From assembly GCF_019334345.1 (NCBI RefSeq), contig NZ_JAHWQX010000001.1:434001-498000 (forward strand): a stretch of 64,000 nucleotides of DNA, read 5' to 3'. This stretch comes from Neohoeflea coraliihabitans (lineage in GTDB: Bacteria > Pseudomonadota > Alphaproteobacteria > Rhizobiales > Rhizobiaceae). A program made the position numbers and the translations under genes. The notes beneath the pieces are model-generated. The model was not told where the DNA came from, made no database searches, and was given only the letters and a program-made list of their open reading frames with translations. This document shows, in pieces, positions 1 through 9,206 of this stretch. Within the stretch, counting starts at the first letter, position 1, and each line of letters opens with the position of its first letter.

Positions 1-1649
1 GGACGGCTTTCCTCGGCCACCGTGTCGAGCACCGTGCGCCAGGCCAGCATCAGGGATTTATCGTCGAACTCCAGGGTCGAAAGCTCGTCGAAATCATCGA
101 GCAGCATTTGCGGATGATTGATCACCGTCATCACCAGCACCGCCTCGCGCAGGGACGGCATTGCCCGCCCGCCGCGCACCAGACCCGATTGCGCCAGCTT
201 GTCCGAGATACCGACGCGCAAGGCGCTGCCAGGTCTTCCAGACCATCCCTCCTGCCCGTAGCTTCGGCCCGCCCCCGAGCGGCCTCTTCCCTGCGACTGC
301 CCGCTCGCTGACGCTCCGCGAGGTCCCCCCGCGCCCCCGGAGCGCTGGCGTCCGTTGAACGAGCCGCCGCCGAAAAATGCCTGCATGCGTTCGCGCATAT
401 CCTGCTGGTAGTGGCGCCTGACGCTTTCGTCGCTGATCGTCGCGACAATCTGTTTGAGCCGCGCTTCCAGTTCCGCCCGTGCTTCCGGCGTCTCGAACAC
501 ACCACCCCCGGCTTCGCGGGCCCACAGCGTGTCCGCCAGCGGGCGGGCATTGCCGACAACCGCATCAAAGGCGGCGCGCCCCTCCTCGCGCACCAGATCG
601 TCCGGATCTTTGCCGGGCGGCAGCACCGCAAAGCGAATGGAGCGGCCCGGCCCGATTAGCGGCAGCGCCAGATCAGCCACGCGGCTTGCCGCCCGCTGGC
701 CGGCCTCGTCGCCATCGAAACACAGCACCGGGGCCGGCGTGATGCGCCACATCAGTTGCAACTGGTTCTCTGTCAGAGCCGTGCCGAGCGGCGCCACCGC
801 CGTTTCGATCCCCGCCTGGTGCAGCGCGATGACATCCATGTAGCCTTCGACGGCGATCAGCGTTCCGTCCTTCCCCAGGGCCCGCCGCGCCGCTGCGAGA
901 TTGAACAGCACGTTGCCCTTGTGAAACAGCTCGGTTTCGTTGGAATTGAGATATTTCGCCGGCACCCCGGGCGACAGTGCCCGTCCGCCAAAGGCGATGA
1001 CCCGCTCCCGCGCCGACAGGATGGGAAACATGATGCGGTCGCGGAAACGATCGTAGGAGACGGCGATCTCCGGCCCGTGCACGACCAGGCCGCAGGCTTC
1101 GATCTGCCCCTTGTCGACCCCTTCCCCGGCAAGATGCTCCTTCAGGCCGTTGCGGCTGTCCGGCGCATAGCCGAGGCGAAATTTCGCGATCGTCCGCCCC
1201 GACAGGCCGCGATCACGCAGATAGGCGCGCGCCTTTGCGCCCTCAGCCGATTGCAGCATCGTCTCGTAGTGACGCGCCGCCATTTCCATCACGTCCTCGA
1301 GGCTGGCGCGCGTGCGCTGGCGCCGCGCCGCTTCCGGGTCGGGCGCCGGCAACGGCACGCCGGCCATGTCCGCCATGCGCTCCACGGCCTCGGGAAATGA
1401 CAGGCTTTCAAGTTCGCTGAGAAAACGGAAATGATCGCCGCTGACGCCGCAGCCGAAGCAATGGTAACGCCCCTTGCGGTCCTCGCAGTGAAAGCTCGGT
1501 GATTTCTCGCCGTGAAACGGACAGCACGCCCAGTAATCACCGCGCGCCGCATTGGTTTTCTTGCGGTCCCACGTCACATGTCGCCCGATCACGTCGGAGA
1601 TCGCCACGCGCTCGCGAAGATCATCGAGAAAAGACGGCGAGAACCGCAC
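1..1649 (-). CDS. dnaG: DNA primase DnaG, 3' end cut off by the window edge
   Basis: Synthesises the RNA primers for replication. The reading frame is open from a GTG at 1649 to the left edge (about 549 codons; the family is usually 600-660), so the last part of the C-terminal helicase-binding domain is missing. The N-terminus holds the CHC2 zinc motif (CPFHGEKSPSF, then CFGCG), followed by the TOPRIM core (AVEGYMDV with its catalytic Glu, and CFDGDEAGQ). A Gly/Ser/Arg-rich linker near positions 200-350 joins the polymerase core to the C-terminal domain. I prefer the GTG at 1649 over the one at 1655 because GGAGG sits 9 nt upstream of it and the protein then starts MRFSPSFLDDL, as in relatives. 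It lies downstream of yqeY on the same strand. Identification is firm. Confidence 0.96.
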   Translation of the reverse strand, partial: MRFSPSFLDDLRERVAISDVIGRHVTWDRKKTNAARGDYWACCPFHGEKSPSFHCEDRKGRYHCFGCGVSGDHFRFLSELESLSFPEAVERMADMAGVPLPAPDPEAARRQRTRASLEDVMEMAARHYETMLQSAEGAKARAYLRDRGLSGRTIAKFRLGYAPDSRNGLKEHLAGEGVDKGQIEACGLVVHGPEIAVSYDRFRDRIMFPILSARERVIAFGGRALSPGVPAKYLNSNETELFHKGNVLFNLAAARRALGKDGTLIAVEGYMDVIALHQAGIETAVAPLGTALTENQLQLMWRITPAPVLCFDGDEAGQRAASRVADLALPLIGPGRSIRFAVLPPGKDPDDLVREEGRAAFDAVVGNARPLADTLWAREAGGGVFETPEARAELEARLKQIVATISDESVRRHYQQDMRERMQAFFGGGSFNGRQRSGGAGGPRGASASGQSQGRGRSGAGRSYGQEGWSGRPGSALRVGISDKLAQSGLVRGGRAMPSLREAVLVMTVINHPQMLLDDFDELSTLEFDDKSLMLAWRTVLDTVAEESR

Positions 1650-1852
1650 TGTCACCTGCCTCCCTCTGATCGGCGTCGACCAGGCGCCCGCAAGAAACTT
1701 GAGACGCTTCCGTTACAGGCCTTTTTCGGCAGCGGCAACATTACACCTTGAAGCGCGGCTCCGGCAGGTGGGCAACGGCGCGACGAAACCGCTTAGCCCG
1801 GATCCGGCCGGTCGCATGCCCGGACCAGACCGCTTCCGGGATGGTCTTCCAC

Positions 1853-2305
1853 CTAGCGCAGCAAACCCTTCACCACGCTGGAAGCCTTGCCGAAATCCAT
1901 CTGACCCGGATAGCGCTCCTTCAGCACATTCATGCATTTGCCCATGTCGCGCAGCCCGTGCGCACCGGTTTCGCTGACCACCGACGCGCACAGTTCGCGC
2001 ATCTCGTCCTCCGGCACCTGGGCCGGGAGAAACTCCTTGATCACGGTGATTTCCTCGCGCTCCTGCTGCGCCAGTTCGAGCCGCGCATTTTCCTCGTAGA
2101 TCTTCGCTGAATCCTCGCGCTGCTTGATCATCTTGATCAGGATGCCAAGAATCTCCTCATCGCTGACCGGATCCTTGCCCTGGCCACGATTGGCAATGTC
2201 GCGGTCCTTGATCGCCGCCTGGATCAAGCGCAACGTCGCCATCCGCAGCGTGTCTTTGGCCCGGATAGCGTCCTTCAGCTTTTCTGAGAACTGGTCGCGC
2301 AGCAT
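1853..2305 (-). CDS. GatB/YqeY domain protein
   Basis: A 150-residue stand-alone YqeY protein, the domain also found at the C-terminus of the GatB amidotransferase subunit, where it contacts tRNA. It begins MLRDQFSEKLKDAIRAKD and is almost entirely helical and charged, as expected for the family; the length is normal. The start is supported by a GGAG 7 nt upstream. It is divergent from carA and upstream of dnaG on the same strand, an arrangement known from Rhizobiales. Its exact cellular role is not established, and nothing in the sequence adds to that. Confidence 0.93.
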   Translation of the reverse strand: MLRDQFSEKLKDAIRAKDTLRMATLRLIQAAIKDRDIANRGQGKDPVSDEEILGILIKMIKQREDSAKIYEENARLELAQQEREEITVIKEFLPAQVPEDEMRELCASVVSETGAHGLRDMGKCMNVLKERYPGQMDFGKASSVVKGLLR

Positions 2306-2387
2306 GAAATTACTCCAGAAGTCGGCGAGCAGGATCAGCGATCACATCGCAATCCCTGCCGGCAAGGCAGCCCGCCCGGCGTCGACA

Positions 2388-2400
2388 CGGCATCATGCCG
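2388..2400. promoter_or_regulatory. Palindrome in the yqeY/carA intergenic region
   Basis: CGGCAT-C-ATGCCG is a perfect 6-1-6 palindrome 41 nt upstream of the carA -35 box, inside the 342-bp gene-free stretch 2306-2647. It could be a regulator site for carA or yqeY or a small hairpin. No regulator is identifiable from it. The rest of the stretch holds the carA promoter and leader. Confidence 0.3.
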
Positions 2401-2441
2401 GTGTGCGACGAAATTGAACATGGTTGTTTCGGGTCGGCTCA

Positions 2442-2470
2442 TTGACCGCACAAACCGCATTGATTATGTC
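2442..2470 (+). promoter_or_regulatory. Predicted sigma-70 promoter of carA
   Basis: TTGACC (2442-2447), a 17-nt spacer and TATGTC (2465-2470) form a good housekeeping promoter pointing at carA. The predicted transcription start is near 2477, leaving a leader of about 170 nt, long enough for leader-based control. An Arg-rich short frame in this leader ends exactly over the carA start codon. Confidence 0.5.
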
Positions 2471-2647
2471 TCGGCTCTGCATGGAATGGCCATGCGGACG
2501 TCCCAGCGGACCGGCCAGATCGCTGGCCCGGCTCCAGTCGGGACCCGATCCTGAACCCGCCAATAGATGGCACGAGCTCCGGTGCAATTCAAGGCCCGCC
2601 ACACGGGCCGGCAGCGGTGCGCACGAATCTGGAGCCGAAAGGGCTGA

Positions 2648-3844
2648 ATGATGAGCGAACCCTGGAGCACACACAAACCCACCGCCGTTCTCGTCTTCGC
2701 AGACGGCACGGTCATCGAAGGCACGGGCGCCGGAGCCAGCGGCGCGGTGGTGGCAGAACTGTGTTTCAACACGGCCCTGACGGGCTACGAGGAAATCCTC
2801 ACCGATCCGTCCTATCTCGGCCAGATCGTCACATTCACTTTTCCTCATATCGGCAATATCGGCGCCAATGACGAGGACATTGAAGATCTGGCGCCGGACG
2901 CCCGGCGCGGCGCTGTTGGCGCCATCTTCAAGGCGGACATCACCAACCCCTCCAATTACCGCTCGGCCGGCCATTTCAACGCCTGGCTGGAGGCCCGCGG
3001 CATTATTGCGATGACCGGCATCGATACACGCGCGCTGACCGCGTGGATCCGCGAGAATGGCATGGCCAACGCCGTCATCGCGCACCAGCCCGATGGCCAG
3101 TTTGATCTTGAGGATCTGCGTCGCCAGGCCGCGTCCTGGAGCGGCCTCGAAGGGCGTGATCTGGCGATCGAGGCGAGCCTGCAGCAGCCGGCAGCATGGA
3201 CCCAGACCCCGTGGGTATGGCAGAGCGGCTTCGGTGATGGCGGCTCCCATAGCGCCCACATCGTCGCCATTGATTATGGCGTCAAGCGCAACATCCTGCG
3301 GCTGTTCGCCGGTCTCGACTGCAAGGTGACCGTGGTGCCGGCAAAGACCTCCGCCGAGGACATCCTCGCCCTGCAGCCGGATGGCATCTTCCTGTCCAAC
3401 GGCCCCGGCGATCCGGCCGCCACCGGTGAATATGCCGTTCCGGTCATCCGCAAATTGATCGACAGCGGCATCCCGGTCTTCGGCATCTGCCTCGGACACC
3501 AGATCCTCGCCCTTGCGCTCGGCGGTCGCACCACCAAGATGCATCAGGGCCACCACGGCGCCAACCATCCGGTCAAGGATCACACCACCGGCAAGGTCGA
3601 GATCGTCTCGATGAACCACGGTTTTGCGGTGACCTCAGACAGCCTGCCCGAGGGTGTCGAGGAAACTCATGTGTCGCTGTTTGATGGCAGCAATTGCGGC
3701 TTGCGGCTGGTCGGCAAGCCGGTGTTTTCCGTGCAGCATCACCCGGAAGCCTCGCCAGGCCCGCAGGACAGCCACTACCTCTTCCGACGGTTCATCAACA
3801 TGGTGCGCGAGAAAAGCGGCGCGCCGGCTCTCGCCGAACGCTAG
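2648..3844 (+). CDS. carA: Carbamoyl-phosphate synthase small (glutaminase) subunit
   Basis: Hydrolyses glutamine and channels ammonia to CarB, which makes carbamoyl phosphate for pyrimidine and arginine synthesis in the cytoplasm. The 398-residue length is typical for CarA. The N-terminal CPSase domain shows TVIEGTGAGA and FNTALTGYEEI. The C-terminal class I glutamine amidotransferase domain carries the nucleophile in FGICLGHQ and the His-Glu partners in VQHHPEAS. The start is an ATGATG doublet (2648 or 2651). carB lies 6 kb downstream, separated by five unrelated genes, so the two subunits are not co-transcribed as in enterobacteria. Confidence 0.97.
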   Translation: MMSEPWSTHKPTAVLVFADGTVIEGTGAGASGAVVAELCFNTALTGYEEILTDPSYLGQIVTFTFPHIGNIGANDEDIEDLAPDARRGAVGAIFKADITNPSNYRSAGHFNAWLEARGIIAMTGIDTRALTAWIRENGMANAVIAHQPDGQFDLEDLRRQAASWSGLEGRDLAIEASLQQPAAWTQTPWVWQSGFGDGGSHSAHIVAIDYGVKRNILRLFAGLDCKVTVVPAKTSAEDILALQPDGIFLSNGPGDPAATGEYAVPVIRKLIDSGIPVFGICLGHQILALALGGRTTKMHQGHHGANHPVKDHTTGKVEIVSMNHGFAVTSDSLPEGVEETHVSLFDGSNCGLRLVGKPVFSVQHHPEASPGPQDSHYLFRRFINMVREKSGAPALAER

Positions 3845-3948
3845 GCGTCACCTGGGGCAGAACTCGGCCCGGGATTGCAGCCAGAGCGGCGCACGCCATG
3901 GCCCGGCCTTGGTAAGCAATTGTTTTCTTTCCTGCGGCAAGCGCTATC

Positions 3949-5310
3949 ATGCTGGTCATGGGAGAGATCGATCTTGCCTATCTGCTAGCCGAAAGCCGCG
4001 GCGCAGGCACCGCGCTGTGGGCCTATCTTTCCGAACGCTGGACGCTGTATCAGTTGGCGATCCTGATCGGTGCATTTGCCGTGGCCTGGCTGATTTCCTT
4101 GAAAATGGAGCCGGCGCTCGAGGCACGGGCGCGCAACATCAAGGGCAATCCCGGCCTGTTGCGGGTCATCATCGCCTTTATGCGGCGCACCGAATGGGTG
4201 CTTTTTATCCTGTTCATCGCCCTGGCGCGTGAAATCCTGCTGCAGACCACATGGCCGAGCCGCAGCTATCTGATCTCGCTCGCCTTGCTGCTGGCGCTGA
4301 CCTGGCTCGGCGCCTCGGTGCTGACCCGCATCATCCACAACCGCGTTCTGGCGCGGTTCCTGGCGCTCGCGCTGTTCATCTACATCGCCACCGACATCCT
4401 TGGCGTTCGCCGGCGCCTGAGTGCCGTCCTCGACGATCTCGCCATCAATCTCGGCGATTTTCGCCTCTCCATGCTGTTTGTCATCAAGGCGGTCGCCGTG
4501 GTGGCAATCCTGCTCTGGCTGGCCAATCTCGCAGGACGCTTTCTCGAAACCCGGCTGTCCCAGACGAAGGACCTTTCGCCGTCCTTTCAGGCGCTGGCCG
4601 GCAAGGTTCTGCGCATCACCCTGACTGTCGCCGCCGGCCTCGTGGCGCTCAACCTGATCGGCGTCGACCTGACGACGCTGACCGTGTTTTCAGGCGCCAT
4701 CGGCGTCGGCCTCGGTTTCGGCCTGCAGAAGGTGGTGTCGAACTTCATTTCGGGTGTCATCATACTTGCCGACAAGTCGATCAAGCCTGGCGACAATATC
4801 GAGCTCGGCGACACATTTGGCTGGATCCGCGAGTTGCGCTCGCGCTTTGTCTCCGTTGTCACCCGCGACGGACGCGAATTCCTTATCCCGAACGAGGATT
4901 TCATCACGCAGCAGGTCGTCAACTGGTCTTTCTCCGACAAGAACATCCGTCTGGATGTCGATTTCGGCGTGTCCTATGACAGCAACCCGCACGATGTCTC
5001 GCGCATCGCCATTGCCGCCACCGAAAGTGTCAAGCGCGTCCTCTCACGCCCCAAGCCGGTCTGCTGGATGACCGATTTCGGCGCGTCTTCGCTCGACTTC
5101 AAACTGCGCTTCTGGATCGAGGATCCCGAAGCCGGCCTGACCAATATCCGTGGGCAGGTTCTGCTTGCGCTCTGGGATGCCTTTCAGGACGCCGGTATTG
5201 CCATCCCCTTCCCGCATCGCGAGGTCCTCATGCGCACGCCCGTCGAGATCGTCACCCGCAAGGCCTCGCCTGAGCCGACGCCCGGTTCCGCCCGCGAGCC
5301 GGAAGACTGA
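3949..5310 (+). CDS. MscS-family mechanosensitive channel protein
   Basis: A 453-residue inner-membrane protein that should open under membrane tension and release solutes on hypo-osmotic shock. Several N-terminal membrane helices (about residues 25-190) precede the MscS core. The pore helix and following segment are visible as FSGAIGVGLGFGLQKVVSN, and the beta domain contains the GDNIELGDTFG and FLIPNEDFI stretches typical of the family. It has more TM helices than E. coli MscS, like the medium-sized alphaproteobacterial members. Start 3949 or 3958 cannot be separated because no strong ribosome-binding site is visible. It ends 4 nt before the convergent MATE gene. Confidence 0.92.
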   Translation: MLVMGEIDLAYLLAESRGAGTALWAYLSERWTLYQLAILIGAFAVAWLISLKMEPALEARARNIKGNPGLLRVIIAFMRRTEWVLFILFIALAREILLQTTWPSRSYLISLALLLALTWLGASVLTRIIHNRVLARFLALALFIYIATDILGVRRRLSAVLDDLAINLGDFRLSMLFVIKAVAVVAILLWLANLAGRFLETRLSQTKDLSPSFQALAGKVLRITLTVAAGLVALNLIGVDLTTLTVFSGAIGVGLGFGLQKVVSNFISGVIILADKSIKPGDNIELGDTFGWIRELRSRFVSVVTRDGREFLIPNEDFITQQVVNWSFSDKNIRLDVDFGVSYDSNPHDVSRIAIAATESVKRVLSRPKPVCWMTDFGASSLDFKLRFWIEDPEAGLTNIRGQVLLALWDAFQDAGIAIPFPHREVLMRTPVEIVTRKASPEPTPGSAREPED

Positions 5311-5313
5311 ACA

Positions 5314-6705
5314 TCATGTGAAGGAGAGCTGCCGCACCCTTGCAAAGAACCGGCCATTGAGCAGCACCGCAGCGATCGCAAGCCCGATCGCAAGGCCGCT
5401 CCAGATACCGACCCCGCCATAGCCGGCCACGATTCCAAGCAGGTAGGCGGTCGGCATGCCGATGCCCCAGTAGCTCAGCACCGCCATCGCCAGCGGTGTC
5501 TTGGTGTCTTTCAATCCGCGCAGCAGGCCGGCGCCGGTGACCTGCATCGAATCGAAAAACTGGAAACCCGCCGCAACGGTCAGCAGCGGCACGGCCGTTG
5601 CCAGCACCAGGGCCGCTTCCGGATTGCCAGAATCGAGAAACAGTCCGATCAGCGGTTCCGGCACAAGAAAGAACATCAGCGCCGCCAGAATGGCGATCAC
5701 GCCAGCAACGCCGATCGAAGCGATGGCCGCGCGCGACAGGAGATCGCCATCGCGCCGCCCGATCGCCTGCCCGATGCGGACCGTGGCCGCGCCCGAAAGC
5801 CCGAGCGGAACCATGAACGACATGGAGATCAGTTGCATGGCGATCCCATGCGCGGCCAGCGGCACCGTGCCCAGCCAGCCCATCATCACCGCCGTGGCAA
5901 AGAACAGGCTGGTCTCGGCAACGATCGTCAGCGCGATCGGCAGTCCGAGCCACAAGACTTCGAAGAACGCCGCCCAGTCCGGCCGCCACAGCCGTGCGAA
6001 CAGGTCATAGGAGGCAAACAGTTCATGCCGGATGATCCAGCCGATCAGCACCAGGAGGATCAGCGTTGCCGAAATCAGAGAGGCGATGGCGGCGCCTTCG
6101 ACCCCGAGTTCCGGCGCCCCCAGGCGCCCGAAAATGAACATGTAGTTGAACAGCGCATTGCTCAGCGTGCCGACCAGTGTCGCCCAGAGGATGATCTGCG
6201 TGCGCGACACCGCCGAATAGAAAGCGCGCAGCGCCAGCGTTCCGAGCGCCGGAAACAGGCCCCATTGCGCGATGCGCATGTAATCCCCGGCGAGTTGCGC
6301 CAAGTCCGGCTCCTGACCCAGCCACAACAGGATCGTCTCGATGTGCCATAGCATCGGCATGACGGCCAGTCCGAACAGGGCCGTCACCCACAGGCCCATG
6401 CGCACCGAGCGCCGCACCCCCTGGATGTCGCCCCGCCCTTCGGCCTGCGAGGCGATCGGAATGATCGCATGCGCAAAACCGCTGCCAAACATGAAGGTCA
6501 ATAGAAACGCCTGTGTTCCGAGAACGCCGGCCGCCAGATCGTCGGTGCCGTACCAGCCAAGCATGATGACGTCGGTCATGTTGATCGCCATCTGCGCCAG
6601 TTGCGCCCCGGCCAGTGGCAGACCGAGCATCAGGGTGATTCGCACATGCTGAGCCCAGCTCATGCGCGGCTTGACCGCTCCCCCTGCACCAATCGGGCTG
6701 TCCAT
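5314..6705 (-). CDS. MATE-family multidrug/Na+ (or H+) antiporter
   Basis: A 463-residue integral membrane exporter with about 12 hydrophobic helices in two similar halves, the MATE layout. The N-terminal half shows LGLPLAGAQLAQMAINMTDVIM, matching the first-helix region of NorM-type proteins, and the second half repeats LGLPIALTIVAETSLF. It should export cationic drugs or metabolites using an ion gradient. An open frame extends upstream to 7044, but the ATG at 6705 is preceded by a purine-rich GGGGGGAAG and gives the family-like N-terminus. The substrate cannot be predicted. Confidence 0.93.
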   Translation of the reverse strand: MDSPIGAGGAVKPRMSWAQHVRITLMLGLPLAGAQLAQMAINMTDVIMLGWYGTDDLAAGVLGTQAFLLTFMFGSGFAHAIIPIASQAEGRGDIQGVRRSVRMGLWVTALFGLAVMPMLWHIETILLWLGQEPDLAQLAGDYMRIAQWGLFPALGTLALRAFYSAVSRTQIILWATLVGTLSNALFNYMFIFGRLGAPELGVEGAAIASLISATLILLVLIGWIIRHELFASYDLFARLWRPDWAAFFEVLWLGLPIALTIVAETSLFFATAVMMGWLGTVPLAAHGIAMQLISMSFMVPLGLSGAATVRIGQAIGRRDGDLLSRAAIASIGVAGVIAILAALMFFLVPEPLIGLFLDSGNPEAALVLATAVPLLTVAAGFQFFDSMQVTGAGLLRGLKDTKTPLAMAVLSYWGIGMPTAYLLGIVAGYGGVGIWSGLAIGLAIAAVLLNGRFFARVRQLSFT

Positions 6706-6877
6706 CACTTCCCCCCTCGTCTTGCGCCCGCAGTACACGTCCCGCCAACGCCAAAAGCGCCCGTCACGGTTTCCCGCAACTGGCGCTTTGTCAAAGTCTA
6801 GCTGATCGATCCGCCTCACGCCAGTACTGCCAGTCGCCGGCGAGCAGCTAAGGCGCCCGGCCCGAAAGCCTTGGCAA

Positions 6878-7786
6878 TCAGACGGGATTGTTGAACGTAT
6901 CGCAATCGGCCATGCGGCCACTTTCGAAACCGCGCGAGAACCAGGCCTTGCGCTGCTCCGAGGTGCCGTGATTGAAACTTTCCGGCACGACATAGCCCTG
7001 GCTGCGCCGCTGCAGCGTATCGTCTCCGATCTGCTGTGCCGCATTCAGCGCCTCGGCCAGATCTCCCTGCTCGAGAAGTCCCTTCTGCGCCGTGTAGTAA
7101 CCCCATATCCCGGCAAAGCAATCAGCCTGCAACTCGACGCGCACCGACATGCGGTTTTCTTCTGTCTCACTCATTGAGCGGCGCATTTCGTTGAATTTCG
7201 GCAGGACGCCTATGATGTTCTGCACGTGATGGCCGACCTCATGCGCCAGCACATAGGCCTGCGCGAAATCGCCCGAAGCCCCGAAGCGCTGCGCCAGTTC
7301 GTTGTAGAAGCTCAAATCGATATAGACCTTCCGGTCCGATGGGCAGTAGAACGGTCCCGATGCGGCGCTGGCAAAGCCGCAGGCCGATTGCACCTGTCCG
7401 GAAAACAGCACGAGCGTCGGCTCCGGATAGTCGGCGCCCTCACTTTTCATGATGCCGTTCCAGACATCCTCGGTCTCCGCCAGCACCGTCGCGACGAATT
7501 GCTTCATCTCGTCATTGCGGCCACTGGAAATCTGCGGGCTGGTGGGCGCCACACCACCGCCCCCGAGCAATTGCATCGGGTTGATGCCGAGCGCCCACAG
7601 CACCACGGCGGCGATGATCAGAAACAGGATGCTGCCGCCTCCGCCCCGGCCGATGCCGCCGCCCCGGCCCGGCAATCGCAGCCCGCCGCCGCGCGGCAGA
7701 CGCAGCCCGCCACGCCGAAATGGGCTCCCGCCGGCTCCACGCCGATCCTCGACATTGCGGCTTTGCCGGCGCCCTCTCCACTTCAT
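6878..7786 (-). CDS. YpfJ-type neutral zinc metallopeptidase
   Basis: A 302-residue putative zinc metallopeptidase of the family that includes E. coli YpfJ. It starts MKWRGRRQSRNVEDRRG, the family signature, after a GGAG 7 nt upstream of the ATG at 7786; the frame's extra upstream codons are not needed. A Gly/Arg-rich stretch is followed by one membrane helix (SILFLIIAAVVLWALG), then a periplasmic domain with the HEVGHH zinc motif and a downstream Glu in VELQADCFAG. Such proteins sit in the inner membrane with the catalytic domain outside. Natural substrates are unknown. Confidence 0.93.
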   Translation of the reverse strand: MKWRGRRQSRNVEDRRGAGGSPFRRGGLRLPRGGGLRLPGRGGGIGRGGGGSILFLIIAAVVLWALGINPMQLLGGGGVAPTSPQISSGRNDEMKQFVATVLAETEDVWNGIMKSEGADYPEPTLVLFSGQVQSACGFASAASGPFYCPSDRKVYIDLSFYNELAQRFGASGDFAQAYVLAHEVGHHVQNIIGVLPKFNEMRRSMSETEENRMSVRVELQADCFAGIWGYYTAQKGLLEQGDLAEALNAAQQIGDDTLQRRSQGYVVPESFNHGTSEQRKAWFSRGFESGRMADCDTFNNPV

Positions 7787-7947
7787 ATCTCTGCTCCGCT
7801 CCTGATGGGGTGGCGCGATCCTAACGTCATCGGCGCCGAGTGCCAGTCCTATAATGTTTCGCGCGTGGACTGCGTTGCACGCTTCAGCTCTCGCTCGGAT
7901 CAACGGCCTTTAGAGCCTCCACGATGAGGCCGCTTAGTGCCAGGACA

Positions 7948-9126
7948 TTAAAGCCGCACCGGCGCAAGGCCCGGAACAGGTCTGCGCTCCGTGACCACCA
8001 GCACGAGCGCCAGTCCCGCCAGCACTGCCGCCACCAGCCCGAGGACAGCGATCGGCGCACTATCCAGCACCCGGCCGCCCAGAAATGTCCCCGTCGCGAT
8101 CGCCAGATAGGTTATCGACATCTGCAGCGCCAGCGACAGATGCGCCGCTTCCGGAGCCGCGGTCACGACACGAGTGGTTTGCGCCGGCGAATAGGCCCAG
8201 CCGATCAGCCCCCAGAGAAACAGGAGCACCAGCAGGACCGGCTGCGCCACCCGCGGCGGAAGAAAGGCGACAACCATCGCCAGTGCCAGCGCCACGCCGA
8301 TGCTCAACGCCAGCGCAGCGATCACCACCCGCCGCGCTCCGATCCGGTCGGCGACCCGGCCGCTGATGATATTACCGGAAATCGAGCCGATGCCGTAGGC
8401 CAGCAGGACAAACGGCAGAACGTCGGGCGCGAAATGCACACCTTCGATCGCGATCGGCCCGATATACACCACCACCGCAAAGGCACCGCTGACCGTGCAG
8501 AAGGTGGTCGAAAGCAGCCGCGCGATCCCCGGCCGCCGCACCACCGCCAGCCGTTCTCTCAGCGGCACCCGCGCGCCATGCAGGGTTTTTGGCAGTTGCA
8601 GCCACAGAATGATCAGACAGGACAGCGCCATCGCGGCGATGGCCGCAAACGCCATGCGCCAGCCGAGAAGATGCGCCACCAGCGAGCCGAGTGGCGCTCC
8701 GACGGCGACGGCGAGCGTCGTGCCGGCGACCACGATGGAAATTGCCGCCGCGCGCCGCTGCGGCGCTGACAACGTCACGGCAACGGCCAGACCGGTGGCG
8801 GAAAAAAGCCCGGCCGCCATGCCGGTGACGATCTGCGCCAGGACCAGCATGACGATCGTCGTGCTGACCGCTGTCAGCACTGTCCCGGCGATGAACAGAG
8901 CGAGCGCCGCAGCCAGGACATGCCGCCGGTTGAACCGTCCGCCCAGCGCCGTCATCACCGGCGTCAGCACCGCATAGGCCGTGGCGTAGGCGGTGGCCAG
9001 ATAGCCGGCCTGCGACACGCTCACCCCGATGTCGCTGGCAATCAGCGGCAACAGACCGGCAAAAACGAAGGCGATGGTGCTGACGGCAAACGCCCCGAGG
9101 CCGATCACGGAAATACGACGGTCCAA
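7948..9126 (-). CDS. MFS exporter of the DHA1 (AraJ/YdhP-like) type
   Basis: A 392-residue, 12-helix major facilitator protein. The loop after helix 2 carries GGRFNRRHVL and a second copy, SGRVADRIGARR, occurs in the second half, as expected for MFS antiporters. Such proteins export sugars, drugs or metabolites. I use the TTG at 9126, which gives MDRRISVIGLG like its relatives; the Shine-Dalgarno is weak and a GTG at 9108 is possible. It is divergent from an ArsR-type repressor, and a perfect palindrome lies over its predicted transcription start, so it is probably repressed by that neighbour. Substrate unknown. Confidence 0.9.
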   Translation of the reverse strand: MDRRISVIGLGAFAVSTIAFVFAGLLPLIASDIGVSVSQAGYLATAYATAYAVLTPVMTALGGRFNRRHVLAAALALFIAGTVLTAVSTTIVMLVLAQIVTGMAAGLFSATGLAVAVTLSAPQRRAAAISIVVAGTTLAVAVGAPLGSLVAHLLGWRMAFAAIAAMALSCLIILWLQLPKTLHGARVPLRERLAVVRRPGIARLLSTTFCTVSGAFAVVVYIGPIAIEGVHFAPDVLPFVLLAYGIGSISGNIISGRVADRIGARRVVIAALALSIGVALALAMVVAFLPPRVAQPVLLVLLFLWGLIGWAYSPAQTTRVVTAAPEAAHLSLALQMSITYLAIATGTFLGGRVLDSAPIAVLGLVAAVLAGLALVLVVTERRPVPGLAPVRL

Positions 9127-9142
9127 GCTATGTGCTTTCTTT

Positions 9143-9160
9143 GTTCAATATCCATTGAAC
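9143..9160. promoter_or_regulatory. Palindromic operator between the MFS and ArsR genes
   Basis: GTTCAAT, a 4-nt spacer and ATTGAAC form a perfect 7-4-7 inverted repeat. It lies over the downstream edge of the -10 box and the predicted +1 (about 9152) of the MFS promoter, where a repressor would block transcription. The adjacent ArsR-family gene is the natural candidate for the binding protein. The site is seen directly; the binder is inferred. Confidence 0.65.
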
Positions 9161-9187
9161 GTTAGGCAGCGCCTCCAACCGTGTCAA
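9159..9187 (-). promoter_or_regulatory. Predicted sigma-70 promoter of the MFS exporter
   Basis: Read on the minus strand: TTGACA (9187-9182), a 17-nt spacer, TAACGT (9164-9159). The -35 is a perfect consensus. Transcription would start near 9152, giving a leader of about 26 nt to the TTG start and placing the palindrome 9143-9160 at +1. Confidence 0.6.
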
Positions 9188-9206
9188 CATCGGCCCCGAT
9201 CGCCTC

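Noticed and set aside
94-1400. Several frames in both directions across the first 1.4 kb
   Set aside because: They overlap the dnaG frame, which is open to the left edge and carries zinc and TOPRIM motifs.
1800-1852. Hairpin CCCGGA...TCCGGG after yqeY as a terminator
   Set aside because: The 6-bp stem has no T run on either strand.
9127-9160. 16-codon leader peptide ending on a GTG of the MFS gene
   Set aside because: The ATG has no properly spaced ribosome-binding site, lies in the operator palindrome, and the predicted transcript starts at about the same place.
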